A stretch of DNA of 64,000 nucleotides from Pisolithus tinctorius. Its lineage: Eukaryota > Basidiomycota > Agaricomycetes > Boletales > Pisolithaceae. The translations under genes were made by a program, and so were the position numbers. The notes below the pieces were generated by a model. That model saw nothing but the letters and a program-made list of their open reading frames with translations. It made no database searches and was not told the origin of the DNA. Below are positions 48,939 to 60,029 of this stretch, one piece after another. The stretch lies in assembly GCA_024663395.1 (NCBI GenBank), contig JANFAH010000018.1, forward strand, positions 1,240,001 through 1,304,000, read 5' to 3'. Numbering within the stretch: position 1 is the first letter of the stretch; each line of letters starts with the position of its first letter.

Positions 48939-49349
48939 GCAATGGAGCAGGAACTGAATCGTGGTTTCTTCGCCTTTGAGGCTTCAACAGCCTTGTAGAT
49001 CTTATATACACCCCATTTCCCTGTAGTTTCAACACTTCGTTGGTCAGAGCGGATCTCTGTCGTCGTATATAAAGGAATGAAATCTTTGTCCACCAACCGT
49101 GGATGGATGGAAGAACTTGATGCAGATAAAGGAGAAATGCGACAACGAAGAAGTGGTAGGCAAGCAGGAAGGCGACGAAGGGGCAATTCTGGATGGGGGT
49201 TAGTGGAGAACAAGTGCAGTACATTGATATCACCCTGAAACGAGGGGGGCGGGCCCACGAACGCAGTCCGACACCACAACGCCGCCGGTGAGAGAATGGT
49301 GCATATTCCACGCGTCGCCAAAGGATTGCACCTTCGTCAGTGCACCTAC
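48939..49349. other. Convergent intergenic region
   Basis: Between the stop of the small plus-strand gene and the tail of the next minus-strand gene. Open frames on the minus strand here have no splice or family support. Confidence 0.4.
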
Positions 49350-50450
49350 TACTTACCGCTTTGTTCCACAGCAGGGGGGAAAAGAGCTGGGCATGCGTCT
49401 GATGTGATCTGTTCCAGAGTGGTTGCTAACAATATTAATCATGACTTACGTATCTCGTCAGCCATAACATCTCCATGCATGCCTCAACATAGTTGACAGT
49501 GCCTTGCCCAAACATGTCCTTCATCACGATCATGGCCATAAGTCACAACAACTGAAGAGAAAATACGTACGAGTCTCTCCAGCGAGATAATCTCGCCAGC
49601 CTCCAGAGCCCGAAGCCTATCAGTATCATCAGTAGGAGATCACAATGATGCGTGGCGATGCTCACATGATCTTTTTCTCTTCGTCCACGGCTTTCGCCAG
49701 TTCAAGGCAATCACGAACAAATCTAAGCTTGATCCCGTAACTAACGACCTCCTACAACAGGATTCAGCCGCGAAGGCACAAAGGCAACTATAGATGTAGC
49801 ACACCGGCCGTACGCCACCTTGTATGGCCTTTCGAACATCGGGACAGATGAACTCATTCTATAATCAGTGGTCAGTGGTCAGCAAACATCTCGAAGGTTT
49901 CTCATTGTTTCCTCACAGCATTTGCAAGGGGGTTGCCCTCTGCAGCACGAATGGGGGGCGGAAGGGCGGGGACACCAGCACGAGTACTGGCGACGTTGGG
50001 CAGATGAACTGGAGTTCTGGGCGTAGACGGCAGACTGGACAGGTCTAAGAAAGTTTGGTTAGGACCACGAGAACGCAGGTTATACGGTGTGTAGCGCCTG
50101 ATGCCCTTGCGAGCCATACCGCGAGTGATGGGAGACATTGTGTAGTAGAGACGGAGAGGAGTGGTGAGGGTGGGGTCCATTTATACGAAGTATACTCACG
50201 TGCTCACCTGTGTTCATTGCAGAGAAAGAGTCTTCGTGCAGGTGAACTTCGGCTAGGCAAGATGCCATCGTGCCGATGACTCCAGAGCGGAGCCCAGTTG
50301 GGTAACACGGGTTCTTGATGGCGACACTGGCACCGAAGCTGGTTGGCGGTGCAAGCCTGTGCTCTACGGATAAAAAACATGAGCTCTCGAGCTCAGTGAG
50401 TGCAAACGCGCTGCTTCGAACTTGTGACATGCTATGACTCTCCAAATTCT
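49350..50450 (-). CDS. Unrecognised multi-exon gene
   Basis: Reading leftward, exon pieces join in frame over good introns: a possible first exon with RSSAFALTELE and GASVAIKNPCYPTGLRSGVIG (50214-50445); one reading IRRYTPYNLRSRGPNQTFLDL to PPPIRAAEGNPLANA (49915-50130); NEFICPDVRKAIQGGVRP (about 49805-49860); EVVSYGIKLRFVRDCLELAKAVDEE (about 49670-49755); LRALEAGEIISLERL (about 49577-49620); and DMFGQGTVNYVEACMEMLW (about 49450-49510). The last exon may end near 49435 or splice on to about 49352. Basic and proline-rich first, helical later. I do not recognise the family. Confidence 0.45.
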
Positions 50451-50584
50451 AGTGATCGTCGCTTCGCCTCCAACTTCGATGTGGACACTTTCGAGTCCCA
50501 ACATGGGGTTGTGGTATGGTGGATAGATTGTAGACACGAAGTGGTGCCAAAGAGGCGCTTGGCAGCTGAAGGGAGTTTGCTATC

Positions 50585-52036
50585 CATCAATACCTTTCTG
50601 CTGAAAATCGTTGGCGGAGTTTGAGGACATGATAAGAGCCTCCTACCTAATAGTGCCAGCTTCGACTAGCGACACCCGAGTGGCGTGAATTTGCTGATGA
50701 GTCATCATGTCTTCGCTCGAACACAAAGGCGTCAGTTTCAGGAATCGTTCGTCCGGGCGAAATCGCATATCAGTTTTCAAGAAAACGATCAACCATAGGT
50801 CCAGGTCCAGGATCTTTCATATCGCTGCAGCAGCCCCGCTGACCATGGCTTTCATACTCGAGCAGGGCTTTCATGTCATGCAGTCGTCGTCGTCTTCTTC
50901 CAGGCTCGTCTGCCCTGTGCGCTTTAGAGATTAGGCTTACATAATAGCGATGTTCCTCTGACAAGCCAATGGCGATTACTGTCGATTGGCCCAGCGGTTC
51001 TGGGGATGTCCGGGACGGAATGAAAGACAGTAGGTCCTCGCGAACCCATGCACTTTACTCCCGTTTTGGCTTCCACGAACCGTCCATTTTCAGATCAATA
51101 TGTGTGGCATTGAATCTCCCTGCCCGTCTTCTCGTGATCGAAAGACATGAAGCTATCGGGTGGGGCGTCGACTTTGTCCCGACGGTGACGACAGCGATAT
51201 CTGACCAAACAAATGTTTTGGAACCGGGACTCATCACACCCGAATTTCAGGCCGTCGGTCGCTGGCCGGGATGCCACAAGATTCCGAAGCCGCCCTTGTG
51301 CGGAAACCTTCGTTACACTTACAAGCTGATATATGGGGCCTTGATTCCAGTCAAGTTGGTTTGGTATACCTCGCCGCTTTCATACCAGCTCTGGTCTGTC
51401 AGTTAAATCTCATCTAGCTGCACACCTTCTGACTTCTTGTGGCGCCGCCCATCGCCGGTTGGCCTAGTTGACCGAGTAGGAACAGACTACATTACGGTAT
51501 CGAGCTGGCCGCCGTGTCACGGAACATGTAGGCAGTACGCAGCTTCTTTCTCAGCAGGGTCCAGGCTACCCTCACAATTCAGTTTTCCCAAGCTCTTGAA
51601 CGTTCGACTGCTAGAGGCTTTGGTTAAATACGACGACCAAGGGATTCGATACACTACATGCAACGAAATCCACAAAAATCGTGGCTGTCGCAGAGCGAAT
51701 GTTATTTACTTTTCTTCTTCTTCATGCTTACTTCGTCGACGTATTATGAGACAAACACTATAAATATTTACTGTGAACTGATAAGCACGAGAAAAAATCA
51801 CCGCGTTGTGGACTGCCCGGGGGGCGGGTGTATTATCAACAGTGGTCAAGCACAACTTCTACCGCTGGGTAAGTATCGAACAACGCTACCTGTATAACGG
51901 TTAAGTGACCCCACAAAACTCGCGTCAACTGTCAGAACAACTGAGCGCAGACATGGTAAAAGGGTACGGCAATCAAAACCATGAGGTCCAGGTCCAGGAG
52001 AGTGGGTAGGATGCTGCAGAAGCGCATCTAATAGGC
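50585..52036. repeat. Inverted duplication, left arm (1.45 kb)
   Basis: Nearly identical in reverse to 61531-62975. It contains the reverse copy of the last 200 bases of the F-box gene (51836-52036) and, at the other end, the reverse copy of the first few codons of a reading frame MSSNSANDFQQKG. Because it holds broken ends of sequences that are continuous in the right arm, this looks like the derived copy. A 145-residue open frame (50969-51406) is preserved in both arms but has no known likeness. Confidence 0.9.
51836..52036 (-). pseudogene. 3' fragment of the F-box gene, copied
   Basis: Reverse copy of the end of the F-box gene at 60030-61730, from LLDALLQHPTHSPGPGP to the stop. One base is inserted after LNRYT (TATACAGG here, TATACGG in the intact gene), which shifts the last codons. 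The 5' part of the gene is absent. Confidence 0.85.
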
Positions 52037-52171
52037 TAGTATGATGAGTCACGAGGATGTCTAGTCGTGCAACCAGAGTAATAGCAAGAGTTGATACCAA
52101 ATTACAGATCGTACGATTTTTAATATGATGCGTGATGGACAGAATGGTAGATTTTGGGAACTATGAGACCG

Positions 52172-54033
52172 TTACTCCTGCAAATGATGGACTGGTGGAG
52201 GTAGATCAAGGAAGGAGCGAACTGCTGACCGCAGCCAATCCACCATCGCCACAGCTACATCACGAATAAAACTTCTCGCTGTAAGAAGGACGAGGCATCC
52301 CTCTGATGCCAACCATAACCCAAGCGACAGCACTATATATGCCACATTTCGTACCTAAATAGTGTTAGTGTTTGGGTTTGTGTGAATGGGAATCAACCAC
52401 GCGTACAAAATTGATGATGCCCTCACAAATCTCTCCCCACGGGATATGCAGCCACATTAACCGTACGGCGGCAAAAGCGGCGGCGGCCCATAGTATGGTG
52501 AACACTACTGCTAACGCTACGCGCCCATAATCACTCAAATCCATAGAGAAACAGTACGACCTCCAAAACAGTAAGTCGAGTGAACCCAAACACAACTTAC
52601 AACGGTAAGAAAACATAACGAACCATCAACCGATGCCAGAATTCTTCAAGGAAATCGACATCCGAAGAAAAGGCTGTGAAGTCCAGATTAATTACATCCA
52701 ACGTGAGTCAGGAAGGTACGAACCGATGTCTGCCTTCCAAATTTTAATATAGGTGCCCTGCCCTTTCAACGCAGATCCGACTGCAATATAGTTCCATGCA
52801 CCCTGTTGATAAGTCTGTAGGGATGTCGGCCACCACATCACAAACAAGAAATAGGATGTCTCATTATGCCTACCGCTACAGCTTGCATAATGTCACCTAA
52901 ACCGGCGTGGTCAACACTTGAACCGAGTAATCTCACTCAAGCACTTACCACCATGCGGGAGAACCTGATACAAATCCTTCGAATCCATGTTCCATACACG
53001 GACATTTCCGGTGATCGCACCCGAGACCACAGCTCGCCCTCCATGCAGAAATGAAATTGACGAAGGGCATTGTACATCGCACTCTGCCTCAAGGTCCCAT
53101 TTCCAGATGGCCTTCTTGCTACCTAATTTGTAAAGACAAAGACCATCTTGCAGAGTGTTTACAACAAGGACATTCATGTCATGGTGAATGGCGGAGCTCG
53201 CACTGTTGTGACATTGAGATATACAAATGTGCACGCCCCGTGCACCTGAAAAACTCACATTTGAGAAATTGAGGGGGGCTTGACGTGCCATGTAATGGTC
53301 TTGTCAACGATATTCCACTGCCCTGAAAGCCTCGGCATGATCTGAAACGACTATCTCCGCACGGTACTTACACTATACCATGGTTGAGGTAGGACACGAT
53401 AAGCTTGTGGCCGCCACGAATAAAGTGAAGGGCACGCGGTCGGATACGTGAGTCATTCTCAGTGTATTTGGCCTCGACTTTAGGCGGCGGAGGTAACCTA
53501 GTTGCAGCAGTATATTCATCTGCAGATTTTAACTGGACTGAGAAGCGTAGGATTCTTGGTAGTCACCCACCTTGATTATCACCAGCGGTGATATTAACTT
53601 GGTTGCCGACACCTATTGCCCAGAGATTCGCGCTTGCGTCAATGTCCATACAGAAAACAGGAGCTTTGACACCCAGACGGATAACCTTCTTTTCAAATCC
53701 ACTCTGAGGAATTTATCACCGTTGGTTGATTATGATGACTCCGAAAGAGGTTACTGTCACTTACGGGTCTGAAATCACTCATGGATAGCACCGAAGCCAT
53801 CTTCGCAGCCGCATATCAAGGTCTCTTCTCGAGTGGGATGCCAATGGAGGATATTGATGGCGCTATCGAATACAACGCTGAAAGAGAAAAGAGCCTTTGT
53901 GCACGCTCCATATACAGACGGAGTGGTCTGAAGAACCACTCGCGAGATATTTCCCACAGGGAGAAAAGGCAACGGTGTTCACGGAATCGCCATGTTCACC
54001 GACTAGGGTCTTGTGCTCGACATATGCTGGCAT
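52172..54033 (-). CDS. WD40-repeat protein with two C-terminal membrane segments
   Basis: Starts MPAYVEHKTLVGEHGDSVNTVAFSP at 54033, then a first WD40 blade CGKYLASGSSDHSVCIW, INILHWHPTREETLICGCEDG, a middle part over several short introns, and a later blade PSSISFLHGGRAVVSGAITGNVRVWN with DLYQVLPHGGKCLSEITRF. The C-terminus reads RVALAVVFTILWAAAAFAAVRLMW (a membrane span; here shown whole as its key part VALAVVFTILWAAAAF) and, after a 49-base intron, NVAYIVLSLGLWLASEGCLVL, ending at 52172. It belongs to a WD40 family common in mushrooms; function is not known. The membrane tail would place the propeller on a membrane surface. Confidence 0.75.
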
Positions 54034-56297
54034 TGTAGTGGTTTTCCAAAGAACAAAGCCCACGGCAGGCCTGGGAGTTCCATGACACGTCACGTGTTGA
54101 TTTGCACATCCCTGCCATGTTTTTCCCAATCACGGGTGGATTTTTCGTACCCTACCGCGTTTTCACTACGAAAAGTTAAATCACTAAAATTCAACCCGTA
54201 AATCACTTTTGCTGAGTGTCGGAACAGCTGAAGCACAGTGTCTGTCATGGAACTTCAGTGTCATATTGTGACGCTGAAGTGTCCATTTGGCTTACTAAAA
54301 AGTGTTAAGGTCATTGAAATAAAGGTCTCCTCGTCATTGAAAATGGTGTCTATTTCATTCAATATAAATGACAGCTTCAAGTGGAGTGACGTGCGCTAGA
54401 AATGGTGGTAATGCATGTGGAATAAATACCCTATGCGTGAGATGTGACTGAACTTGCGCCGCAGTAACGAGGTAGGAAATAGGAGGGAGCTTACCTGTAG
54501 TGTGCAGATCTACCGCGGGAGGAGAGGTTTTTCAAGCGTGGTGAACCCCTCGTCGTCCAGCGTAAAATCCGCCTGTGGTGTCAAGCACAGGGTAGGCTTC
54601 CACAAGGGAATTCGTCTCGAGCTCTACTAGGGGTGTCAAGGGGAGCAGGAAGAGGGTTGGTATGTGGCAGGGATGCGAACCTGTTGGCGGCTCCAGATGG
54701 TTATTGCGGGCAACGGGCGGGAGAGTCCAGTGGTGGATCTTCGGCCTGCGAAGGTGTCAAGGAAGCAGACGGCGCAGTATAGAAGGGCAGAGGTGGCGAT
54801 AACGGAGGGGATTCAAATGGATTGTCTCGCAGAGGGCGACGGAACAAAGGACTTGCAGGGGCAGTCAAATTTATATGGTTCGGAGGCACAATGGGCCTAG
54901 CAGAGAATGAGGAGGAACGACTTGAGAGCTCCGAGGTTGACACCTACGTTGACAAGCGGGAGCGTTGGATATCGACAAGAGACGCTGCTTGACCCATGAA
55001 TACCATTCAAGCGAGCGGGAGAATAACAACACAGGAACACAAACTTTGGCAGAGGCCCGCTTTAAAGGCCTCAGGCGTTCCCCGATGAAGAAGTACGAGT
55101 ATGAATGACAAGAGGAGGATAGACTGCAAACGAATCAGTGATTTCGATGATGCAAGCAGTCTGTTTAGAATACCCGCCAGTAGTAGCACCAGCAGTTAGC
55201 GCAGCAAGTCTTCACCGGTCAACGTGACACGAGTTTGATGTCATACTTGGGGGTGAGGACTGACGAGAAATCATCACTATTAGCTTTGAAAAGTAGGCTT
55301 GTGCCAGTTCCAGACAGACGGCAAACACCAGATACTGCGAGTAAAAAAATTCGTGATCAAAAGGGGAAGGAAGCACACACAATGCCCGTTCCGAGGACAG
55401 GAAGTCGGACGACCCGAGGCAAGAGCGAGACCCAAAATTGAGGGGAAAAAAAATGATTCCAAAAGCGGGCAAGCCAGACGACGCCAACAGGGAATTCACA
55501 GCACGTTTTCGTGTGTCGTTTTCGTGCGTTTTCGTTTTGTTTTCGTTGACCGAGTAATTAGGCCGAAAACAGCAGCTTGCTTTGATATCCCTGCGTTTTG
55601 GCTTCGTTTTGGCGGTTTCCGAGGTTTGAATAAGTGTAAATAAACGGAAATGATGGCTGGCAGGCTGAGTCAGCAGTGGCGCCTGTGAAAACGTCCAAGT
55701 GCCATTTTCATATCGTTTTCGAGTAATAGTTGTAGTGTTCATCGCAGTCATCTTCATCATCGAGGGCTTCTAAGTGCCAGCGGGCATTTTCAGTCGTCCA
55801 TAGTTTATCGCTGACTTAGCATACACGATATCTACTGGAAACTTAGTCTATGCACGTGACCTGACCTACTCCCATTCTCTACTGAAGTGCACCAGACGTT
55901 GGCAGAGCACGAGTGCGCGACTGAACCTGACATGTCTTTTGCCTCCGACATGAAACTCCGATGTGTGACTGCATGAACAAGGTAAGGAGCGCGTCGTGCC
56001 CTACAACGTAGGGAACGAGACTGGCATGTAAGAGCCTGACAAGCGACGATGAGTGTGAGGGAATTAAAGTTGTCCTGGGTTTGAATTTCGGATATTGCCT
56101 CGGAATACACCGACACTCAGGCCCGGCTGCTGTACCAGCAGATCGATACGCAGGTACTTCCAGGATCGTCTTACTTAGCCATTATGGACCGTGCTCATAT
56201 GTTCCCAGTAAATTTTGTACAGAAAGTAAGCTAGGCGAATTACATATCAGGCTTCATAATCGTCAGGGCTTCTTGCTTCCTCTTCGCCCTCCCCCTG
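54034..56297. other. Intergenic with one possible minus-strand exon
   Basis: The left part (54150-54420) has short inverted words such as CTTCAGTGTCA and GACGCTGAAG and may be a small non-autonomous element. On the minus strand, 54701-54943 reads SSRSSSFSARPIVPPNHINL then a proline and serine-rich stretch, and 54950-54996 reads MGQAASLVDIQRSRL; these may be two exons of a small gene, but I could not join them. The rest shows nothing I can support. Confidence 0.35.
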
Positions 56298-57233
56298 TCA
56301 GTGACCATCGTCTTTCTGAGAACCCAGGACAGTTCTCCATTGTCCAACAACTTGAGGCGATAATCTGACAGTGTTGGATGGTGGGTATCCACCGCCGCTT
56401 TGATCCACCCCTGTTTCAGACCTGATCCAGACCTGGAATGCGCGCTCGGTTTGATTGTGGTGAACATATAGGTCTGCAATTTTCCAAGGATGTTCGTAGG
56501 CCTCCGGAACGTCAGGAGGTGAGTCCAACGGTCCCTCTGAAAAGGACCTGTAGAAGGTTACATACTCCTTTTGTTTCCTGATGGCCTTCTGCGTGCGCTT
56601 TAATGGCCAGTTCACGACTGCAGCAGTAGTGGCGGTGGCCGGAATTGGTATCTGGGAATAAGGGTGGTTCGGAAATAACTGAGGGGTTATTGGAATGGCT
56701 GAAGCTATATTGTCAGGCCTAGTTTGGGTTTTGCCAGGCGAAAACGATGAGGTTGCTGGCTTATGAAGGAAGATGGATGGAGCGACTGCAGGGCCGTGTG
56801 GCTGCTGAGCCGGATGGGTGGGAGTAGGCAAATGAGTGGCTGTTGGATTATAATAAGTGTCCCTCGCCGAAGGACAGACCCTAGAAAGCCTTCTCTCCCC
56901 CTCCGGCAACTGTATATGGTCGATGCCAGCAGGCGGAGCTGATGGTGAAACCAGATTTATTGGTTGGCTTGATCGGGAACTCGGGGGATGGATTTCGGCT
57001 CTCGAATTATCGAAGGCCATGGACTCGGAAGGCTTCTCTGAAGAAGTCACGGCAGGAGGGTCCTGGCTCAACGTGGTAGGGGCAACATGTTCGACAGCGA
57101 CGACAGGAGTGGGGGTGTGGGCAGGATGGCACACACGTTTTGGTTTTGTTGAATGGGTTTTAGCAGGATCCAGCCTGCTGGACTGACGTTGGAGACTAAC
57201 TGGAAGTTGATTCTTGAGTTCTGCATCCATCAC
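56298..57233 (-). CDS. Proline-rich protein of unknown function
   Basis: An open frame of 311 residues from MMDAELKNQLPVSLQRQ. The first two thirds are proline, serine and threonine-rich and look disordered. The last third is ordered: NWPLKRTQKAIRKQKEYVTFYRSF, PPDVPEAYEHPWKIADLYVH and AFQVWIRS. The end may instead be spliced to the next frame, reading LKQGWIKAAVDTHHPTLSDY to a stop at 56240. No known domain is visible. Codon use is like that of host genes. Confidence 0.5.
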   Translation of the reverse strand: MMDAELKNQLPVSLQRQSSRLDPAKTHSTKPKRVCHPAHTPTPVVAVEHVAPTTLSQDPPAVTSSEKPSESMAFDNSRAEIHPPSSRSSQPINLVSPSAPPAGIDHIQLPEGERRLSRVCPSARDTYYNPTATHLPTPTHPAQQPHGPAVAPSIFLHKPATSSFSPGKTQTRPDNIASAIPITPQLFPNHPYSQIPIPATATTAAVVNWPLKRTQKAIRKQKEYVTFYRSFSEGPLDSPPDVPEAYEHPWKIADLYVHHNQTERAFQVWIRSETGVDQSGGGYPPSNTVRLSPQVVGQWRTVLGSQKDDGH

Positions 57234-57239
57234 ACTGCA

Positions 57240-57861
57240 GTTGTGTGAACAAATCAGACCTGCGTCGGGAAGAAAGTCTCACCGAATATTTGAATGTTTG
57301 TCAACTAGATACTTAGACGAATTAGATCGACCTAAGTGACGGTGGGTAACAGAAGTGATATAGCTGCGGTGACGAGGGTTAGTATGAGAAGACCCGAACA
57401 CGAAACTTGCCACTTGCCTTGCTACGCTTGGGGGGTTGAGGTACAGTTTGGAACGCTGCCGACGAACGGGGAACAGTTGGCGAAAGATAGGGACGTCCTA
57501 TCAAGATGTTAAGGATGAGTTACTAACGGGTAGCATCTAGCCTTACATCGCGCTCGAGAGTGACGCCAGGCCGAGGAGGAATATCTACAAAGAATGTGAC
57601 AGGCTTCTCTGGCACTATCATACCTTTACCAGAAAGGAGGCCACGAGGGTATTGAATAATCACAAGCAACAAACGGCGATAGGTAAGGGCGACTAACAAG
57701 GAGAGGCTCCCACTCGAGTTGGAGGCATGGACTTTTTGAACCTGCCATCGCCTAAACCTGGAGTGGCGAATGAGCATGATGGGGTCACACCATTGATATG
57801 GGAGGGATAAAGCATATTGACAGAAAGAAGACAGAAGGAAGAGCACTGCCCGTAGTGACCA
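57240..57861 (-). CDS. Possible small gene with hydrophobic N-terminus
   Basis: From 57861 the minus strand reads MVTTGSALPSVFFLSICFIPP, like a signal peptide, followed by pieces FRRWQVQKVHASNSSGSLSL and VTFFVDIPPRPGVTLERD, a GTAAGG intron of about 50 bases, and DVPIFRQLFPVRRQRSKLYL. I could not join all pieces in frame, and I do not recognise the product. Confidence 0.3.
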
Positions 57862-58619
57862 TTTTCTTTCACGATTCTTTCACTGGGGATCCCTTCATAA
57901 GTACATTATTAGCTGCCGCAATAACTTTACCCCGGGCCGGCGGGATAGCGACCAAACATCCCCACTTCACTCAAGTTAGTTTGTCGTAAACCTCGTCTCC
58001 GTCCATGAATCGGAGTGGTTCTGTGTATTGAAAAAATCAGCCGTAATTCGACGTTTTCGCGGATCTTGTACTGTTCACTGTGATATTAAAGGCAATGTTC
58101 TGCCAGTCAGTGAACGTTCACACTAGTTACTGAATGTTTTGCAGTGCCCGAAGTCCATCTCACACGTAGATTATCTCAGGCTCATGCACACGTGACTGGC
58201 CGACAAAAAGCACAGCCTCAGCAGTTGCTACGCAAAGAGAATGACTCAAGAAACCGCTGAAAGTTACGTTCAAGTCAACTTCAGTGAAGTTCGCTGACCA
58301 GCAGAACACTGATCTAAGGTGTCTCCTCGTCCTTACGTGTTCTGCCAGTTCACTGTGTGAGTAATCTCGCCAGCTGCTCCTTGCTGTGTTCTAGCTCAAC
58401 AGGGGTGATAAAGAGCCTTTGTTGGACTTTGTATTAAGGATGTCGTTTGTCGTTATGACCTCCTTTGTTGGGTTGGTGCACTGAAAATTGTGGTCGTATT
58501 CCAGGTCAAATGAAGCTTCAGCAGTGCGATGACGATGCTTAAAAGCAGAATGCGACTCACATGCAACCTCCCCAGCTGCTCACTCTTATATTCCGACTGT
58601 AAGAAGCCTTAACAGCTAC
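57862..58619. other. Intergenic, no supported gene
   Basis: Contains the self-complementary word TGAACGTTCA near 58114 and repeated TTCTGCCAGT words (58100, 58340), possibly the remains of a small inverted-repeat element. No reading frame is supported. Confidence 0.35.
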
Positions 58620-59310
58620 ATGAATAAAGCACGACCCCCCAACCCTGACAGGATGGACGATGATGAAGGCTTCGTTGTTATTTCTCACGATGCCCTTGAG
58701 CCTGCAGAACCTGGAACAAAGACGATTTCCATCGTCGGGCCGCTGGTTCGTCTCCCATTTTATTATGATTTACAACTCAGGTCCGCTTGCACATGCAAGA
58801 TTCAGATGGATCACAACACGGCGTTGCGCAGGGAGCTTGCTACTACTAGAAACAATTTTTGGGAGGCTATCCAGAAGGTAATGGATGTATTCTGCCGATC
58901 GAGTATGAAGCCACTGATGGATTGTTTTAAGATATTTGCTACGGCTGAATGTGACTTGTCCTGTGCCATATGCCTTGGCCTGCTTTGCCAACCACTCACG
59001 TGAGTCATTATCGATCCGTGGACCAGTCGCACTAACGCAACGCTATAACCATAGGCTACCTGACTGTGGACACACCTACTGTTGTTCATGCCTGGAGAGT
59101 TTCTTCGCAAAGCAGGTAGAAAGACGTCCATTTTCACAGTGCACTTGTCCCACATGCCGCAACCATGTCACAAGTGCGCCCGTACCAGCCTTTACTCTGC
59201 ATGGACTGTTGGATGGGATGAGTGCTGTTGCTCGGGAAACGCGAGGGGTGCTTGCAGCAAGTCGAGTCCAATTGGTGCCTGTGTTGGATTCATTCATCGG
59301 TGATACTTGA
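58620..59310 (+). CDS. RING-finger protein, probable E3 ubiquitin ligase
   Basis: Two exons, 58620-58999 and 59055-59310, give 211 residues. After an acidic start (MNKARPPNPDRMDDDEGFVV) and a helical middle comes a C3HC4 RING: CAICLGLLCQP, then across the intron LPDCGHTYCCSC, LESFFAKQ and CTCPTCRNHV. The intron falls between the second Cys pair and the DCGHTYC core and keeps frame. RING domains recruit ubiquitin-loaded E2 enzymes; the substrate cannot be told. It ends FIGDT at 59310. Confidence 0.85.
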
Positions 59311-59313
59311 AGA

Positions 59314-60029
59314 GGATACAAAGGGATGCTTGCTGGGAACGCCTACTGTCAATCTTGTGTGTTGCAGATAGTATATGAATGAGTTGGTTATCTGTGAATA
59401 TCTTACTCGATGGATATTGTATGGATGAAAACTAGATGTGAATGCACAATAGGACCACCCCCCGCAGAATACCTCCATACAATTCTCTTCTCCTTGCGCC
59501 TTCACCACTTCCTAGCGACCCGTTACCAACCTTGTCTGACCGCAAATTACCCGAACGGTCCTTAGAGCTAACCTCATAGCAGAAACATGAATTCCGACCG
59601 TCAAACGTCTGTGGGTTCGGGACGTGTAGTAGAGGGTCGAGCTTGAGAGGGAGCCAGCTGAGGTGTAATACGGCCACGGAAGATCTAGAGGCAACTGGTG
59701 CGGTATCTGCGTAGGTTGCCTGTTGCTTTCGAATGCTCTCTGATCTCTTCGGTGTGGTCTCGCGATTGCACCTCAGCAAAGTCGCAAGCTAGGTTTATGC
59801 CGAGCCCGGACGGCATTCTCCGAGTTACCATAACCTTGGCCTCCAGTCTGGCAATGCACGTGAATGCTAGCATAACAAAGAATGGGTGAGTTCCCGTGAT
59901 TTGTGGCAGGCGTCGGGATAATTCTCCGCCCTGCCACTCCTCCTTTGTTTTGAGGTGGTTAAAAGAGAGGAAACTACAGGATATTGACGCGTTGGTCTCT
60001 GGTAATTTACCAGTTACCAACGCGTCAGT
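59314..60029. other. Intergenic, no supported gene
   Basis: A 112-codon open frame on the minus strand (59685-60020) has no splice support and no known likeness. The right end should hold the promoter of the F-box gene. Confidence 0.4.

Noticed and set aside
55212..55760. A 182-codon minus-strand frame
   Set aside because: Biased composition with no family likeness, and no splice or promoter context. It lies in what looks like intergenic DNA.
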